NCBI RefSeq assembly: GCF_011765465.1
Contig: NZ_CP050265.1
Span: forward strand, 1 to 64,000
DNA length: 64,000 nucleotides
Source: Erythrobacter sp.
GTDB taxonomy: Bacteria > Pseudomonadota > Alphaproteobacteria > Sphingomonadales > Sphingomonadaceae
Direction: 5' to 3'
Of the stretch, positions 9,318-17,845 are shown in pieces. How positions within the stretch are numbered: position 1 is the first letter of the stretch; every line of letters begins with the position of its first letter. Position numbers and translations under genes: made by a program. The notes under the pieces were generated by a model. It ran no database searches, was not told the origin of the DNA, and saw only the letters and a program-made list of their open reading frames with translations.

Positions 9318-9709
9318 TCCTGTTCTTTCGCTTCGATGAGGTCCCAGCGATTGCCGAAGGGGTCCTGAAATACGGCGACGAGGCCATAGGGCTCGTGGCG
9401 GGGTTCCTCTTCGAACACCACGCCCGATGCTGTAAAGCGTGCATTGCTTTCCGCAAAACTGTCGGTTTGGAGGAAGAACCCGACGCGCCCGCCCGCCTGC
9501 CGGCCGATGGCGGCGGCTTCGGTGTCGTTCTTGGCGCGGGCCAGCAGCAGCCGCCCGCCGCCCGGAGCCTCGATGACGACCCAGCGTTTCCCGCCGCCCA
9601 TGTCGGTGTCCTCGACGAGCGCAAAGCCGAGCGCGCCGACATAGAATTCGAGCGCGGCGTCGTATTCGGGCACGATGAGCGTGGTCATGGTGAAGGCGAG
9701 GGTGGTCAC
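9314..9709 (-). CDS. VOC family (glyoxalase/bleomycin resistance-like) protein
   Basis: A 131-residue single-domain vicinal-oxygen-chelate protein. The chosen GTG start (9707-9709) overlaps the preceding gene's TGA as GTGA. Typical marks are YDAALEFYVGALGF near the N-terminus, LLLARAKND in the middle, and VVFEEEPRHEPYGLVAVFQDPFGNRWDLIE at the end, where the DPFGNRWDLIE-type segment carries a metal-ligand Glu. Members act as isomerases, epimerases or antibiotic-binding proteins; no substrate can be named here. It sits inside the valine degradation operon, coupled to the hydrolase gene downstream, so a housekeeping role with CoA or aldehyde intermediates is conceivable but unproven. Confidence 0.8.
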   Translation of the reverse strand: MTTLAFTMTTLIVPEYDAALEFYVGALGFALVEDTDMGGGKRWVVIEAPGGGRLLLARAKNDTEAAAIGRQAGGRVGFFLQTDSFAESNARFTASGVVFEEEPRHEPYGLVAVFQDPFGNRWDLIEAKEQE

Positions 9710-10122
9710 TCGAACACCTCGGCGAGCGGCGCGACGGGCTGCCTCGGGGGATTGCGATACCACGCGATGAACCAGAAGGTCATGGCCGAGGCTACCGACG
9801 GCGCAGCCAGAGCGAACCAGGCCCATAGCTCACCGTTGCTGCCGAACCATTCCAGCAGGCCAATGACGAGCGCCGAGCAGGCGATTCCGGCGAGAAGGAA
9901 AACCCACCACGGCCCCTTGCCCCATCGCTCGGTCGCAAGGATTGTCGGCACCGCGACCGGGGCCGCGACCGTCGCTCCGAGGGCGGCAACGAAGACGGGA
10001 AGGATCGCGAGGAAGAAGGGCGACCCGCCGCCGTCGCGGAGGGCGACGATCGCAATAAAGGCAACACCGCCCGCCAGCGAGGCGGCGAGGTAGGCGAGCA
10101 GGAGGAGCGGCACGCGTCTCAC
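9706..10122 (-). CDS. Four-helix membrane protein, function unknown
   Basis: A 138-residue protein with four predicted membrane helices, approximately residues 5-28, 36-60, 71-92 and 99-121, ending in a short cytoplasmic-looking tail. I do not recognise a family. It follows isobutyryl-CoA dehydrogenase by 76 bp and its stop overlaps the VOC gene start, so it belongs to the same transcription unit. No conserved charged or metal-binding residues stand out within the helices, apart from tryptophan-rich stretches (GKGPWWVFL and ELWAWFAL). Confidence 0.6.
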   Translation of the reverse strand: MRRVPLLLLAYLAASLAGGVAFIAIVALRDGGGSPFFLAILPVFVAALGATVAAPVAVPTILATERWGKGPWWVFLLAGIACSALVIGLLEWFGSNGELWAWFALAAPSVASAMTFWFIAWYRNPPRQPVAPLAEVFE

Positions 10123-10198
10123 TCGCGCCCGCGCTCCGGGACGACCTCCGGGGAGCGATGACGCAGTGCACGCATCCGGATGGACCGCTCGCTATCCC

Positions 10199-11344
10199 TC
10201 ACTGCCGCAGCAGGTCCCGCCCGACGACCATCCGCATGATCTGGTTCGTCCCTTCGAGGATCGAATGGACGCGCAGGTCGCGCCAGAACCGCTCCACCGG
10301 GTAGTCCTGCAGGTAGCCGTAGCCGCCGTGGAGCTGCAGCGCGCGGTCGACGATGGCCGAGCCGCTGTCGGTCGCAAGCCGCTTCGCCATGGCGGAAAAG
10401 CGCGTCTTGTCGGGCGCGTTGTCGGTGACTTTCGCCGCCGCAAGATACAGGAGAGCGCGCGCGGCCTCGAGGTCGGTCGCCATGTCGGCGAGCGTGAACT
10501 GCGTGTTCTGGAACTCGGCGACCGGCTGGCCGAACTGGGTGCGCTCCTTGGTATAACGGATCGCCTCGTCGAGGCAGCGCTGCGCTCCGCCAAGCGAACA
10601 CGCGCCGATGTTGAGCCGCCCGCCGTCGAGCCCCTGCATCGCGATGCGGAAGCCTTCGCCCTCGCCGCCGACGACGTTCTCGGCAGGCACGCGCACGTCC
10701 TCTAGGATCAATTGCGCGGTCGGCTGCGAGTGCCAGCCCAGCTTCTTCTCGTTCGCGCCGAAACTGACGCCGGGCATATCCTTCTCGATCACCATGCAGG
10801 TGATGCCCTTCGGCCCGTCCTCGCCGGTGCGGACCATGGCGACATAGACCTCGTTCTCGCCCGCGCCGGAAATGAACTGCTTGGTGCCGTTCAGGACATA
10901 GTCGTCGCCGTCCTTCCTCGCCGTGGTCTTGAGCGCGGCGGCGTCGGAGCCGCTCGAAGGCTCGGTCAGGCAGTAGCTCGCGATGTGTTCCATCGTGATG
11001 AGCTGGGGGAGATACTTGTCCTTGACGCGCTGGCTGCCGAAGCGGTCGATCATCCACGCGGCCATGTTGTGGATCGAGATGAAGGCGCTGGTCGAGGGGC
11101 AGCCATAGGCCATCGCCTCCATGATGAGCGCGGCTTCCAACCGCCCGAGGCCGATCCCGCCCGATTCTTCCGAGACGTAGATCGCGCCGAAGCCGAGTTC
11201 GGCGCTTTGCGTGATGACGTCGCGCGGGAAGATGTGCTTTTCATCCCATTCGGCGGCGTTGGGGGTGATGTTGTCGGCGGTGAAGCGGCGGGCGACCTCC
11301 TGGATCGCGAGCTGGTCTTCGGTGAGCTGGAACTGTCCTGTCAT
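10199..11344 (-). CDS. Acyl-CoA dehydrogenase, probable isobutyryl-CoA dehydrogenase
   Basis: FAD enzyme that oxidises isobutyryl-CoA to methacrylyl-CoA, step 2 after valine transamination. The ATG at 11342-11344 (MTGQFQLTEDQLAIQEVARR) gives 381 residues, the normal length. The FAD-binding segment CLTEPSSGSDAAALKTTA (about 126-143), RTQFGQPVAEFQNTQFTLAD and the C-terminal LHGGYGYLQDYPVERFWRD with LEGTNQIMRMVVGRDLLRQ are all present. Assignment to isobutyryl-CoA rather than another short acyl-CoA rests on the operon. It is divergent from a small CxxC gene, with 107 bp between the starts. Confidence 0.88.
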   Translation of the reverse strand: MTGQFQLTEDQLAIQEVARRFTADNITPNAAEWDEKHIFPRDVITQSAELGFGAIYVSEESGGIGLGRLEAALIMEAMAYGCPSTSAFISIHNMAAWMIDRFGSQRVKDKYLPQLITMEHIASYCLTEPSSGSDAAALKTTARKDGDDYVLNGTKQFISGAGENEVYVAMVRTGEDGPKGITCMVIEKDMPGVSFGANEKKLGWHSQPTAQLILEDVRVPAENVVGGEGEGFRIAMQGLDGGRLNIGACSLGGAQRCLDEAIRYTKERTQFGQPVAEFQNTQFTLADMATDLEAARALLYLAAAKVTDNAPDKTRFSAMAKRLATDSGSAIVDRALQLHGGYGYLQDYPVERFWRDLRVHSILEGTNQIMRMVVGRDLLRQ

Positions 11345-11451
11345 GGCCCATGCCCTTAGCGAGCGCGCGGGGGGAGGGGAAGGGCGCGCGGCGCGCGTGG
11401 CCTTGCAGTTTTTGCTAGCGCTTGCGCGGCTTGCTTGCGACACACGGGGGC

Positions 11452-11850
11452 ATGGCCAGAGACGACGCTTCCGAACCCGCCGCCCGCCTGATTTTCGTCT
11501 ACAATGCGGACAGCGGGGTGTGGCCTTGGATCGAAGGCATGGCGCAGAAACTGTTCGCGCCGGAGCGCTATCCCTGCTCGCTGTGCCTGCTCACCTACGG
11601 GCGGCTGATGATGTATTCGGACTGGCGCCGCTTCGTGTTCCGCCTGCCGCTGGAAAAGGTCTTCCTCCACCGCGACGAGGCGGCGAGGAAGGGGCTGTCG
11701 GCGGAATGGCCCGCGGTGCTGCTCGACACCGGGCGGGGGGAGCCGATCGTGCTGGTTTCGGCGGCGGAGTTGAACGCCATGCAACACAGGCAGGCGCTGA
11801 TGGCGCTCTTGTTGGAGCGCTTGAAGGAAACCGGCGTGCTCGCGCGGTAG
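11452..11850 (+). CDS. Conserved hypothetical protein with a CxxC motif
   Basis: A 132-residue soluble protein starting MARDDASEPAARLIFVYNAD. Key features are a VYNADSGVW segment near the N-terminus and YPCSLCLLTYGRLMM with a CxxC pair at about residues 42-45. These are followed by WRRFVFRLPLEKVFLHRDEA. Similar sequences are known to me only as uncharacterised proteins, sometimes labelled GTPase without evidence; no P-loop is visible, so I reject that name. The CxxC could bind a metal or act as a redox pair. The gene is the only plus-strand gene within the valine degradation region and faces the isobutyryl-CoA dehydrogenase gene start. Confidence 0.65.
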   Translation: MARDDASEPAARLIFVYNADSGVWPWIEGMAQKLFAPERYPCSLCLLTYGRLMMYSDWRRFVFRLPLEKVFLHRDEAARKGLSAEWPAVLLDTGRGEPIVLVSAAELNAMQHRQALMALLLERLKETGVLAR

Positions 11851-11940
11851 GATCGGCCCTCGGCGGTTCCAACAGCCGAAAACGCAAGGGCGTCAGGGGG
11901 TATGACCGACGCGCACTTGCACGGCCCGCACGAAAAGGGG

Positions 11941-12327
11941 TCAGTCGAGGATCGCCTCGGCTTCGATCTCGACCTTCCATTCGGGGCGGCACAGCCACGC
12001 GACGCCCGCCATGGTCGCTGCCGGGGGATGCGCGCCGAAGAAGCGAGCATGGACCGCGCCGACCGCGTCCTGCTCCGCCGGGTCGGTCAGCAGCATCCGG
12101 GTGCGCACGACGTGCCGGGCCGAGCCGCCGAGCTGCTCGATCGCGGCCACGATCAGGGTGAGGCAGCGCTCGGCCTGCGCGGCGGCATCGCCCGGCGTGG
12201 TGGTCCCGTCCGGCTCGATCGGCCCGGTCCCGGCGACGACGATCCGCTCGCCCGTCCGCACCGCGCGGCAGAAGCCGAAGGCGCTTTCGTAGGGCGAGCC
12301 GGAGGTGGCTCTTTGCCGGCTGCTCAT
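11941..12327 (-). CDS. RidA/YjgF family protein
   Basis: Small RidA-like protein of 128 residues. Family members deaminate reactive enamine or imine intermediates made by PLP enzymes, protecting other enzymes; some relatives have other ligands. The start MSSRQRATSGSPYESAFGFC is chosen because its ATG overlaps the upstream gene stop (ATGA). The core AVRTGERIVVAGTGPIEPDG and the VVRTRMLLTDP segment are typical, the latter with the arginine that binds carboxylates in active members. The end WLCRPEWKVEIEAEAIL matches the family C-terminal strand. Neighbouring amino acid catabolism makes a detoxifying role plausible. Confidence 0.85.
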   Translation of the reverse strand: MSSRQRATSGSPYESAFGFCRAVRTGERIVVAGTGPIEPDGTTTPGDAAAQAERCLTLIVAAIEQLGGSARHVVRTRMLLTDPAEQDAVGAVHARFFGAHPPAATMAGVAWLCRPEWKVEIEAEAILD

Positions 12328-12650
12328 CCGCAGGTGATCGCCTCTATGACCATGTCGTCGTCGTAGCGCACGTTCACCCGGTCGACCCGATAGTCCATCG
12401 TCCACGCGCTGCGCGGCGGCCCCCAGCGCAGGGTGCGCGCGCCGGTTTCGGAGAGGATGCGCTCCCCGATTTCGGGGGTGGCCTTCTCGCCGACAAGGTT
12501 CTGTACGGGACCGGCATCGCAGACCATTTGCCCGGGCTCGACCGGGTTCGGGTTCGGGGCTGGTGCAGGGGCAGGCTCGGCCATGGCGCAGCCCGCGGCG
12601 GCGAGGGCGGCAGGGGCGGCAAGGGCAACAGGGACAAGGCGGTGCATCAT
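12324..12650 (-). CDS. I78 family peptidase inhibitor, lipoprotein
   Basis: A 108-residue secreted lipoprotein. The signal peptide ends in a lipobox LAAAGC (about residues 16-21), followed by a proline-rich linker APAPAPNPNP. The mature domain has the I78 family pattern: VCDAGPVQNLVGEKAT, the SGARTLRWGPP stretch, MDYRVDRVNVRYDDDMVIEAITCG, and two cysteines that probably form a disulfide. Family members inhibit serine peptidases such as subtilisin-like or chymotrypsin-like enzymes. Two adjacent ATGs (12650 and 12647) follow a GGAGAG; the first is used. Its stop overlaps the RidA start. Confidence 0.85.
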   Translation of the reverse strand: MMHRLVPVALAAPAALAAAGCAMAEPAPAPAPNPNPVEPGQMVCDAGPVQNLVGEKATPEIGERILSETGARTLRWGPPRSAWTMDYRVDRVNVRYDDDMVIEAITCG

Positions 12651-12714
12651 GCTCTCCTCTCGCCCCGGTATTGCCACGCAGGCGGCATCCCCGGCAAGGG
12701 TGTCCGCCTGCCGG

Positions 12715-14208
12715 TCACCCCATGGTCGGGATGACGAAGGCGTTGGACCCGTCACCGCCACCATCGGGCCAGCGCTGGGTGACCTTCTTCTTCTTCGTCC
12801 AGAAGGCGTATCCTTCGGTCCCGTACTGGTCGATGTCACCGAAGCCCGACCGCTTCCACCCGCCGAAGGAATGGTAGGCGACCGGCACCGGGATCGGCAC
12901 GTTGATGCCGACCATGCCGACGTTCACCCGGTTCGCGAACTCGCGCGCGGCGTGGCCGTTGCGGGTGAACAGCGCGACGCCGTTGCCGTATTGGTGCTCG
13001 GACGGCAGGCGCAGCGCTTCCTCGAAATCCCTGGCCCGCACGATCTGGAGCACGGGGCCGAAGATCTCCTCCTGGTAGCTCTTCATCTGCGGGGTGACGC
13101 GGTCGATCAGGGTCGGTCCGACAAAGAAGCCGTCCTCGTGCCCCTGCAGGCTGAACCCGCGCCCGTCGATGACGATTTCCGCGCCTTCCGCTTCCGCAGT
13201 GTCCACCCACTGCTCGATCCGCGCCTTGTGTTCGGGCGTGACGACGGGGCCGTAATTGGCATCCGGGTCGGTCGAGACGCCGATCCTCAGCGCATGGATC
13301 GCGGGAATGAGCTTTTCCTTGAGCCGCTCGGCCGTGTCCTCGCCCACCGGGACCACGACGGGCAGCGCCATGCAGCGTTCGCCCGCCGAGCCGAAGGCCG
13401 CGCCCGCAAGGTCGTTCACCACCTGGTCGAGATCGGCATCGGGCATGACGACGCCGTGGTTCTTCGCCCCGCCGAAAGCCTGCACGCGCTTGGCCCGCTT
13501 GCAGCCTTCGGAATAGATGTAATGCGCGATGTCGGAGGACCCGACGAAGCTGATCGCGGGGATGTCGGGATGCTCGATGATCGCATCGACCATCTCCTTG
13601 TCGCCGTGGACGACCTGCAGCAGCCCCTCGGGCGCGCCCGCTTCGAGGAAGAGCTCGGCGAGCCGCACCGGCACGCTCGGGTCGCGCTCGGAAGGCTTGA
13701 GGATGAAGGCATTGCCCGCCGCGATCGCCATGCCGAACATCCACATCGGGATCATCGCGGGGAAGTTGAACGGGGTGATCCCCGCCCCGATGCCGAGCGG
13801 CTGGCGCAGCGAATAGACGTCGATGCCGGGGCCTGCCCCTTGCGTATATTCACCCTTGGAAATCTGGGGCACGCCGCAGGCATATTCGATCACTTCAAGA
13901 CCGCGCTGGACGTCGCCCTTGGCATCGTCGACGACCTTGCCGTGCTCGCTCGACAGCAGTTCGGCGAGTTCCTGCATATTGGCCTCGACCAGTTCCTTGA
14001 ACTTGAACAGCACCCGCGCGCGCTTCTGCGGATTGGTCGCGGCCCATTCCGGCTGGACCTTTTTCGCGGTCTCCACCGCGCGGTCGAGCAGCGCGGCATC
14101 GCCGAGCGCGACCTCGGCCTGGACCTCGCCGGTCGAGGGATTCCAGACCTTGTGCTTGCGGGTGGGGGCGGGGCTTTCGCCGACGATGAAATGGTCGATC
14201 TGGCGCAT
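12715..14208 (-). CDS. mmsA: CoA-acylating methylmalonate-semialdehyde dehydrogenase
   Basis: Converts methylmalonate semialdehyde to propionyl-CoA and CO2, the last dedicated step of valine degradation. The protein is 497 residues from the ATG MRQIDHFIVGESPAPTRKHK. Marks are the NAD-binding ITPFNFPAMIPMWMFGMAIA stretch, GGAKNHGVVMPDAD, and the catalytic cysteine in AAFGSAGERCMALPVVV (about residue 283); ERCMA is characteristic of this family. EEIFGPVLQIVR and GGWKRSGFGD close the domain. It lies upstream of the other valine genes on the same strand, separated by the I78 and RidA genes and the opposing CxxC gene. Confidence 0.96.
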   Translation of the reverse strand: MRQIDHFIVGESPAPTRKHKVWNPSTGEVQAEVALGDAALLDRAVETAKKVQPEWAATNPQKRARVLFKFKELVEANMQELAELLSSEHGKVVDDAKGDVQRGLEVIEYACGVPQISKGEYTQGAGPGIDVYSLRQPLGIGAGITPFNFPAMIPMWMFGMAIAAGNAFILKPSERDPSVPVRLAELFLEAGAPEGLLQVVHGDKEMVDAIIEHPDIPAISFVGSSDIAHYIYSEGCKRAKRVQAFGGAKNHGVVMPDADLDQVVNDLAGAAFGSAGERCMALPVVVPVGEDTAERLKEKLIPAIHALRIGVSTDPDANYGPVVTPEHKARIEQWVDTAEAEGAEIVIDGRGFSLQGHEDGFFVGPTLIDRVTPQMKSYQEEIFGPVLQIVRARDFEEALRLPSEHQYGNGVALFTRNGHAAREFANRVNVGMVGINVPIPVPVAYHSFGGWKRSGFGDIDQYGTEGYAFWTKKKKVTQRWPDGGGDGSNAFVIPTMG

Positions 14209-14351
14209 GGGGTGAGTCTCTTCCTGTGCGGTTCTGTCCTTGGCGGGCCAAATGCAACCCTGCCGCGCCGCTGGCAAGGGCAAGCGGCCTCTCCAAAGTG
14301 GCAGCGGGCCCATGCCGAAGGGCCGTGCGGGCGGATAAACCGGCGAACCGG

Positions 14352-16316
14352 TCAGGGGCCGCGATAGGGCACGGCGGGCAGGGCGGGCAGGTTGTCGAGA
14401 TTCCCGCGCCGGCGGCGTTCGGCGATCAGGCTCCGGATGCCCGGATCGGCAAAAAGCGCGTGGTAGCGCGGGTGCGCGCGGACCGCTTCGGGCCATTCCT
14501 CGCGCGGGGTGTCGAGGAAATCCACCAGCCACCGGCGCATCATGCCGGGCCTGCGGAAATAGCCGCTGAGCCGGTCGAGCCCCGCCTCGTATTGCCCGAA
14601 TTCGCCGAGATACATCCCCTCGTGGATCGTATCGCCGTATTCGGACAGGGGGAGCGGGTTGGGGCTCCCGTCCCGTATCGCCATGAGGACCGGGAAATAC
14701 TTGTCGCTGACCGATTCGGGCAGGCCGATCGCGGTCATACGCTCGCGCACGCGCGGCACGTCGCGGTCGTAAAGTTCGGCCTTCCCGGCATAGGCGAGGG
14801 CGTGCAGCCAGTACGCCGACGTCACGGTGCAATAGACGCATTCGCCCGCGAATGTGCGGACCGCGGAATAATTGCCCGTGGCGAGCAGGCTTTCGGCGTA
14901 GCGATGGCGGGTCGGCCCATGGGCCGGATCGAGGTCGAGCGCGGTGCGATAGGCCGCGATCGCCGCCTCGTGCTCGCCGATCTCCGCCAGTGTCCGGGCA
15001 TGGAAATGATGGGCGAGGCCAATCTCCGGCGCTTCGCCGGTGATGGCCTCGAACTCCAGCAGGGCCGCAGCGATGTCGCCCCCATAGACCGCCGGCAACC
15101 GCGCCCGCACAATCCGTGCGAGAAGGTTTTCACCGTCGAGCGCGAGCGCGGTCGCGATCGCCTTGGCCGCGATGGCCTGCCTCTTTTCGGCTTCGTACCC
15201 GGAGATGATCGCAAGCGCGCGCCCGGCATGGGCATCGGCGAAATCGGGATCGATCCGGCTCGCGCGGGTGAAATCGTCGAAGGCGTCCTGCTTGTTGCGG
15301 ATGTCGCCCACGAGACTCTTCTGCAGCCCCTCCTGGAAGGCGGCATAGGCTTGCGGGTCCACTCCGTCGGGCGAGGGCATGGGAAGCGATCCGACACCGG
15401 CGTAGACCTGCAGGGCGCTGACCAGGGCTTCGAGCGCAAGGTCGCCGAGGGTGGGACGCGAGATCGCGTCGGTGAATCGGTCGCGCCACAAGATCGTCCC
15501 GCTCCCCGCCTCGACCAGCGCAAGGTCGAGGAAGGTCTGGTCGAGCGCCGTGCCGACTTCGCCGATGACGAGATGGGTCGCGCCGAGCGACTGTGCGAGT
15601 TCGGCCTGGGTCCGCGTCGTCTCGGCCGCCTCGGTAACGCGCGGGCCCGGCACGAGGGCCATGCGTTCGATGAGGGCGAGATGGCCCGACATGGTCCGCG
15701 ACAGGTCGGTCGCGAACTGCCGCACATCCTCGCCGTCGGTCTCGGCGGTTTCGAAGGGCAGCACGGCGAGCGTGACCTTGCTTGCCGCCCCTCCGGTATC
15801 GCCGGACGTCGGCGCGCCGAGGAAAGCGTAGAGGCCAAGGGCCAGCGCGACGACGACCGCCAGCACCGCTGCCGCGAGCGGCCAGCGCCGCCGTCCTGCC
15901 TCCGGCGCTTTTTCCGCCGGTGTCGCTTTTTGCGTCGCCGGCGCCGCCTTCGCCGGAACGGGGCCGGGCTCGGCGGCGGCAGGAGCGGCTTTCGCTTCGC
16001 CGCCTGCCGGTTCGCCGCGCGCGGCGTGCCCTTCGTGCAGGCAATAGCCGACGCCGCGAATGGTCTCGAGCAACGCCGCGTCCTCGCCCAGCGCCTTGCG
16101 CAGCGAGGCGATGTGGACCTGCAGCGCGTTCTCCTCGACGATCGTGTCGGGCCAGACTGCCGCGAGCAGTTCGTCCTTCGTCACGACCTCGCCCCGGCGG
16201 CGGGCGAGAACCGTCACGATCCCGAGCGCGCGGGGGCCGATCGCGACTCGCTCGCCGTCCTTCAGCAGCTGGCGATCCGGCTGCAGGATGTGGGATCCGA
16301 TCGCTTGCTGGTCCAT
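14352..16316 (-). CDS. Membrane-bound winged-helix transcriptional regulator with TPR-like C-terminus (CadC-like)
   Basis: A 654-residue one-component regulator. Residues 1-100 are an OmpR/PhoB-type winged helix (GPRALGIVTVLARRRGEVVT, KDELLAAVWPDTIVEENALQ, RGVGYCL) without a receiver domain. An alanine/proline-rich linker (about 105-140) leads to one transmembrane helix (about 146-167, WPLAAAVLAVVVALALGLYA). The remaining 480 residues would lie in the periplasm and contain a CadC/TolB-like segment followed by helical, TPR-like repeats (about 330-500). This layout matches CadC-type sensors that bind DNA from the membrane. It is 143 bp upstream of mmsA on the same strand, so it could control valine degradation, but the signal is unknown. 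Confidence 0.8.
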   Translation of the reverse strand: MDQQAIGSHILQPDRQLLKDGERVAIGPRALGIVTVLARRRGEVVTKDELLAAVWPDTIVEENALQVHIASLRKALGEDAALLETIRGVGYCLHEGHAARGEPAGGEAKAAPAAAEPGPVPAKAAPATQKATPAEKAPEAGRRRWPLAAAVLAVVVALALGLYAFLGAPTSGDTGGAASKVTLAVLPFETAETDGEDVRQFATDLSRTMSGHLALIERMALVPGPRVTEAAETTRTQAELAQSLGATHLVIGEVGTALDQTFLDLALVEAGSGTILWRDRFTDAISRPTLGDLALEALVSALQVYAGVGSLPMPSPDGVDPQAYAAFQEGLQKSLVGDIRNKQDAFDDFTRASRIDPDFADAHAGRALAIISGYEAEKRQAIAAKAIATALALDGENLLARIVRARLPAVYGGDIAAALLEFEAITGEAPEIGLAHHFHARTLAEIGEHEAAIAAYRTALDLDPAHGPTRHRYAESLLATGNYSAVRTFAGECVYCTVTSAYWLHALAYAGKAELYDRDVPRVRERMTAIGLPESVSDKYFPVLMAIRDGSPNPLPLSEYGDTIHEGMYLGEFGQYEAGLDRLSGYFRRPGMMRRWLVDFLDTPREEWPEAVRAHPRYHALFADPGIRSLIAERRRRGNLDNLPALPAVPYRGP

Positions 16317-16646
16317 CGCCCGCCCGTTCAGACTTTCGCTCGCCTTAAGCTTATGCCGCCTCCTCTCGCCCTGTCACCCCCGGCGAAGATTTCAGGAAGG
16401 GAAAACAGGACGGCGCGGTCAATCGAGTGATCCTGTAAATCGCTGATACCGCGTGATTAATTCGCACACCTTCAGGAAAACAACAGGTTTCAGGCGCTCT
16501 TCACGCAAGCTTCACCGGAACGCCAAGGATCGAATTGGGGGGCTGGCCTAGTCCTTGGGTCGTCGCCGGGACACAGCGCCGCACAGCACAGCGCATCGCT
16601 CCGGGGCAGGACACAGGCAAACGCACGACCACACAGGAGACTATCG
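16317..16646. other. 330-bp divergent intergenic region
   Basis: Lies between the start of the CadC-like regulator (minus) and the UrcA-family gene (plus). It is less GC-rich than its surroundings around 16400-16500 and therefore probably carries both promoters. The UrcA gene has a clear AGGAGA ribosome-binding site at about 16634. No ORF, repeat or hairpin with convincing support was found. Confidence 0.5.
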
Positions 16647-16973
16647 ATGTTCAAGACCCTTTACGCCGCCGCCGCTCTCGCCACCCTCGCCGTCGCGGCC
16701 CCCGCCAGCGCCAAGGAAGAAGCGGTGAGCGTCACCGTCAGCTTCGCCGGCCTCGACATTGCGAGCAAGGACGGCTTCGCCGCGTTCGAGCAGCGCATCG
16801 ACACCGCGATCGACCGCGCCTGCCGCATCAACGGGCGCCGCACCCTCGCCGAAATGCGCGCGGTCCGCGACTGCAAGGCGAGCATGACCACGAGCGCCGA
16901 ACTCGCGGTGGCCGAACTGCTCGCATCGCCCGAACGCTTCGCCTCGGCGAACGAAATCACCCTTCGCGGCTGA
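16647..16973 (+). CDS. UrcA family secreted protein
   Basis: A 108-residue exported protein with a signal peptide (residues 1-22, cleavage after PASA). The mature part shows the UrcA-family layout: VSVTVSFAGLDIASKDGFAAFEQRI followed by a cysteine-containing helix (DRACRING) and a second cysteine (VRDCKASM), which probably form a disulfide. The family is common in sphingomonads and related bacteria; its function is unknown to me. An AGGAGA site is placed correctly before the ATG and a strong rho-independent terminator follows, so this is a single-gene unit. Confidence 0.85.
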   Translation: MFKTLYAAAALATLAVAAPASAKEEAVSVTVSFAGLDIASKDGFAAFEQRIDTAIDRACRINGRRTLAEMRAVRDCKASMTTSAELAVAELLASPERFASANEITLRG

Positions 16974-17010
16974 TCTTCACGTCCCCGAAGACCAACCCGC
17001 GAGAAACGGG

Positions 17011-17049
17011 AAGGGCGGCGCCAAAGCGGATGGCGTCGCCCTTTCTTTC
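17011..17049 (+). terminator. Rho-independent terminator of the UrcA-family gene
   Basis: A stem formed by AAGGGCGgCGCC and GGCGtCGCCCTT, with a 9-base loop, is followed by TCTTTC on the plus strand. It begins 38 bases after the UrcA stop codon. The sequence also lies just downstream of the convergent glutaredoxin-MauE gene and could serve both directions. Confidence 0.8.
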
Positions 17050-17084
17050 GTCTGCGGCAAGTCGCGCCTGACGCGCGGCCCGGG

Positions 17085-17831
17085 TCACAGCAGCGCCGGT
17101 TTCGCCAGCATCCAAAGCGCCATGCCGATCATGAAGAGGTTTTCGGTCAGCGAGACGAAGCCCAATGGCACATTGCTGTCCCCGCCGACACAGGCGCACT
17201 TGAGTTCGCGCTTTTCGACATAGACCGCCTTGAACACGCTGACAGCGCCGATGGTGCCGATCGTGAGCGCGAGCGGGATCGAGACGATGTCGAGCACGTG
17301 CGCGGTCATCAGGAGCCCCGCCAGCCCCTCGGCGTGCGGATAGACATAGCCATAGGGCACCCAGCGCTTCGCCAGCAGGTCGTAATTGAGGAACATGGTC
17401 GAGAAGCTCTCGACATCGCGCAGCTTGAGGTAGGCGAGGCCGACCATCGAGAAGCTGACGAACCATTCCGCGGCAAGGAGCGAGAACGCCGCGCCGGTCG
17501 CGACATAAGCCGCACCCGCCGCCATCAGCGCCATCAGCGCGAACAGCGCGATCACGGGGCGGTAGGTCGTCCCCTCGGTCTTCGCGGGCTTGCCGAAATG
17601 CGCGGCGAGATCGGTGTAACCGCCGATCCGCTCTCTCCCGATGAACGCCTGCGGAGTGGTCTTGACGCCGTGCTCGGCCTTGAAGGCGTCGGTTTCGGCG
17701 CGGGTCGTGAGGTGGTGGTCCTCGACCGCATAGCCCTCGCGTTCGAGCAGCCATTTCGACTTGATGCCGTAGGGGCAGACATGGCCCGGCATGACCATGC
17801 GGTAGAGTTTGGCGGTGCGGGGCTGTTTCAT
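17085..17831 (-). CDS. Glutaredoxin-MauE fusion membrane protein
   Basis: A 248-residue fusion. Residues 1-85 form a glutaredoxin domain with a monothiol-type CPYG active site (MPGHVCPYGIKSKW), the cis-proline segment KTTPQAFIGRERIGGYTDL and normal spacing. Residues 90-245 are a MauE/DoxX-type four-helix membrane domain with a cysteine pair (ELKCACVGG) near the membrane face. MauE proteins take part in thiol transfer across the inner membrane, so this protein may pass reducing equivalents to periplasmic or copper-handling proteins. The gene is 14 bp downstream of csoR and shares its promoter, which links it to the copper response. Confidence 0.85.
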   Translation of the reverse strand: MKQPRTAKLYRMVMPGHVCPYGIKSKWLLEREGYAVEDHHLTTRAETDAFKAEHGVKTTPQAFIGRERIGGYTDLAAHFGKPAKTEGTTYRPVIALFALMALMAAGAAYVATGAAFSLLAAEWFVSFSMVGLAYLKLRDVESFSTMFLNYDLLAKRWVPYGYVYPHAEGLAGLLMTAHVLDIVSIPLALTIGTIGAVSVFKAVYVEKRELKCACVGGDSNVPLGFVSLTENLFMIGMALWMLAKPALL

Positions 17832-17845
17832 TGTGAATCAGTGCC

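Noticed and set aside
11452..11850. GTPase annotation for the CxxC protein
   Set aside because: No P-loop (GxxxxGK) or other nucleotide-binding motif is present.
12433..14367. 644-residue plus-strand ORF antisense to mmsA
   Set aside because: It is the shadow frame of a strongly conserved aldehyde dehydrogenase gene on the minus strand and has no family motifs.
14226..16430. 734-residue plus-strand ORF
   Set aside because: Antisense to the CadC-like regulator, with no recognisable domain.
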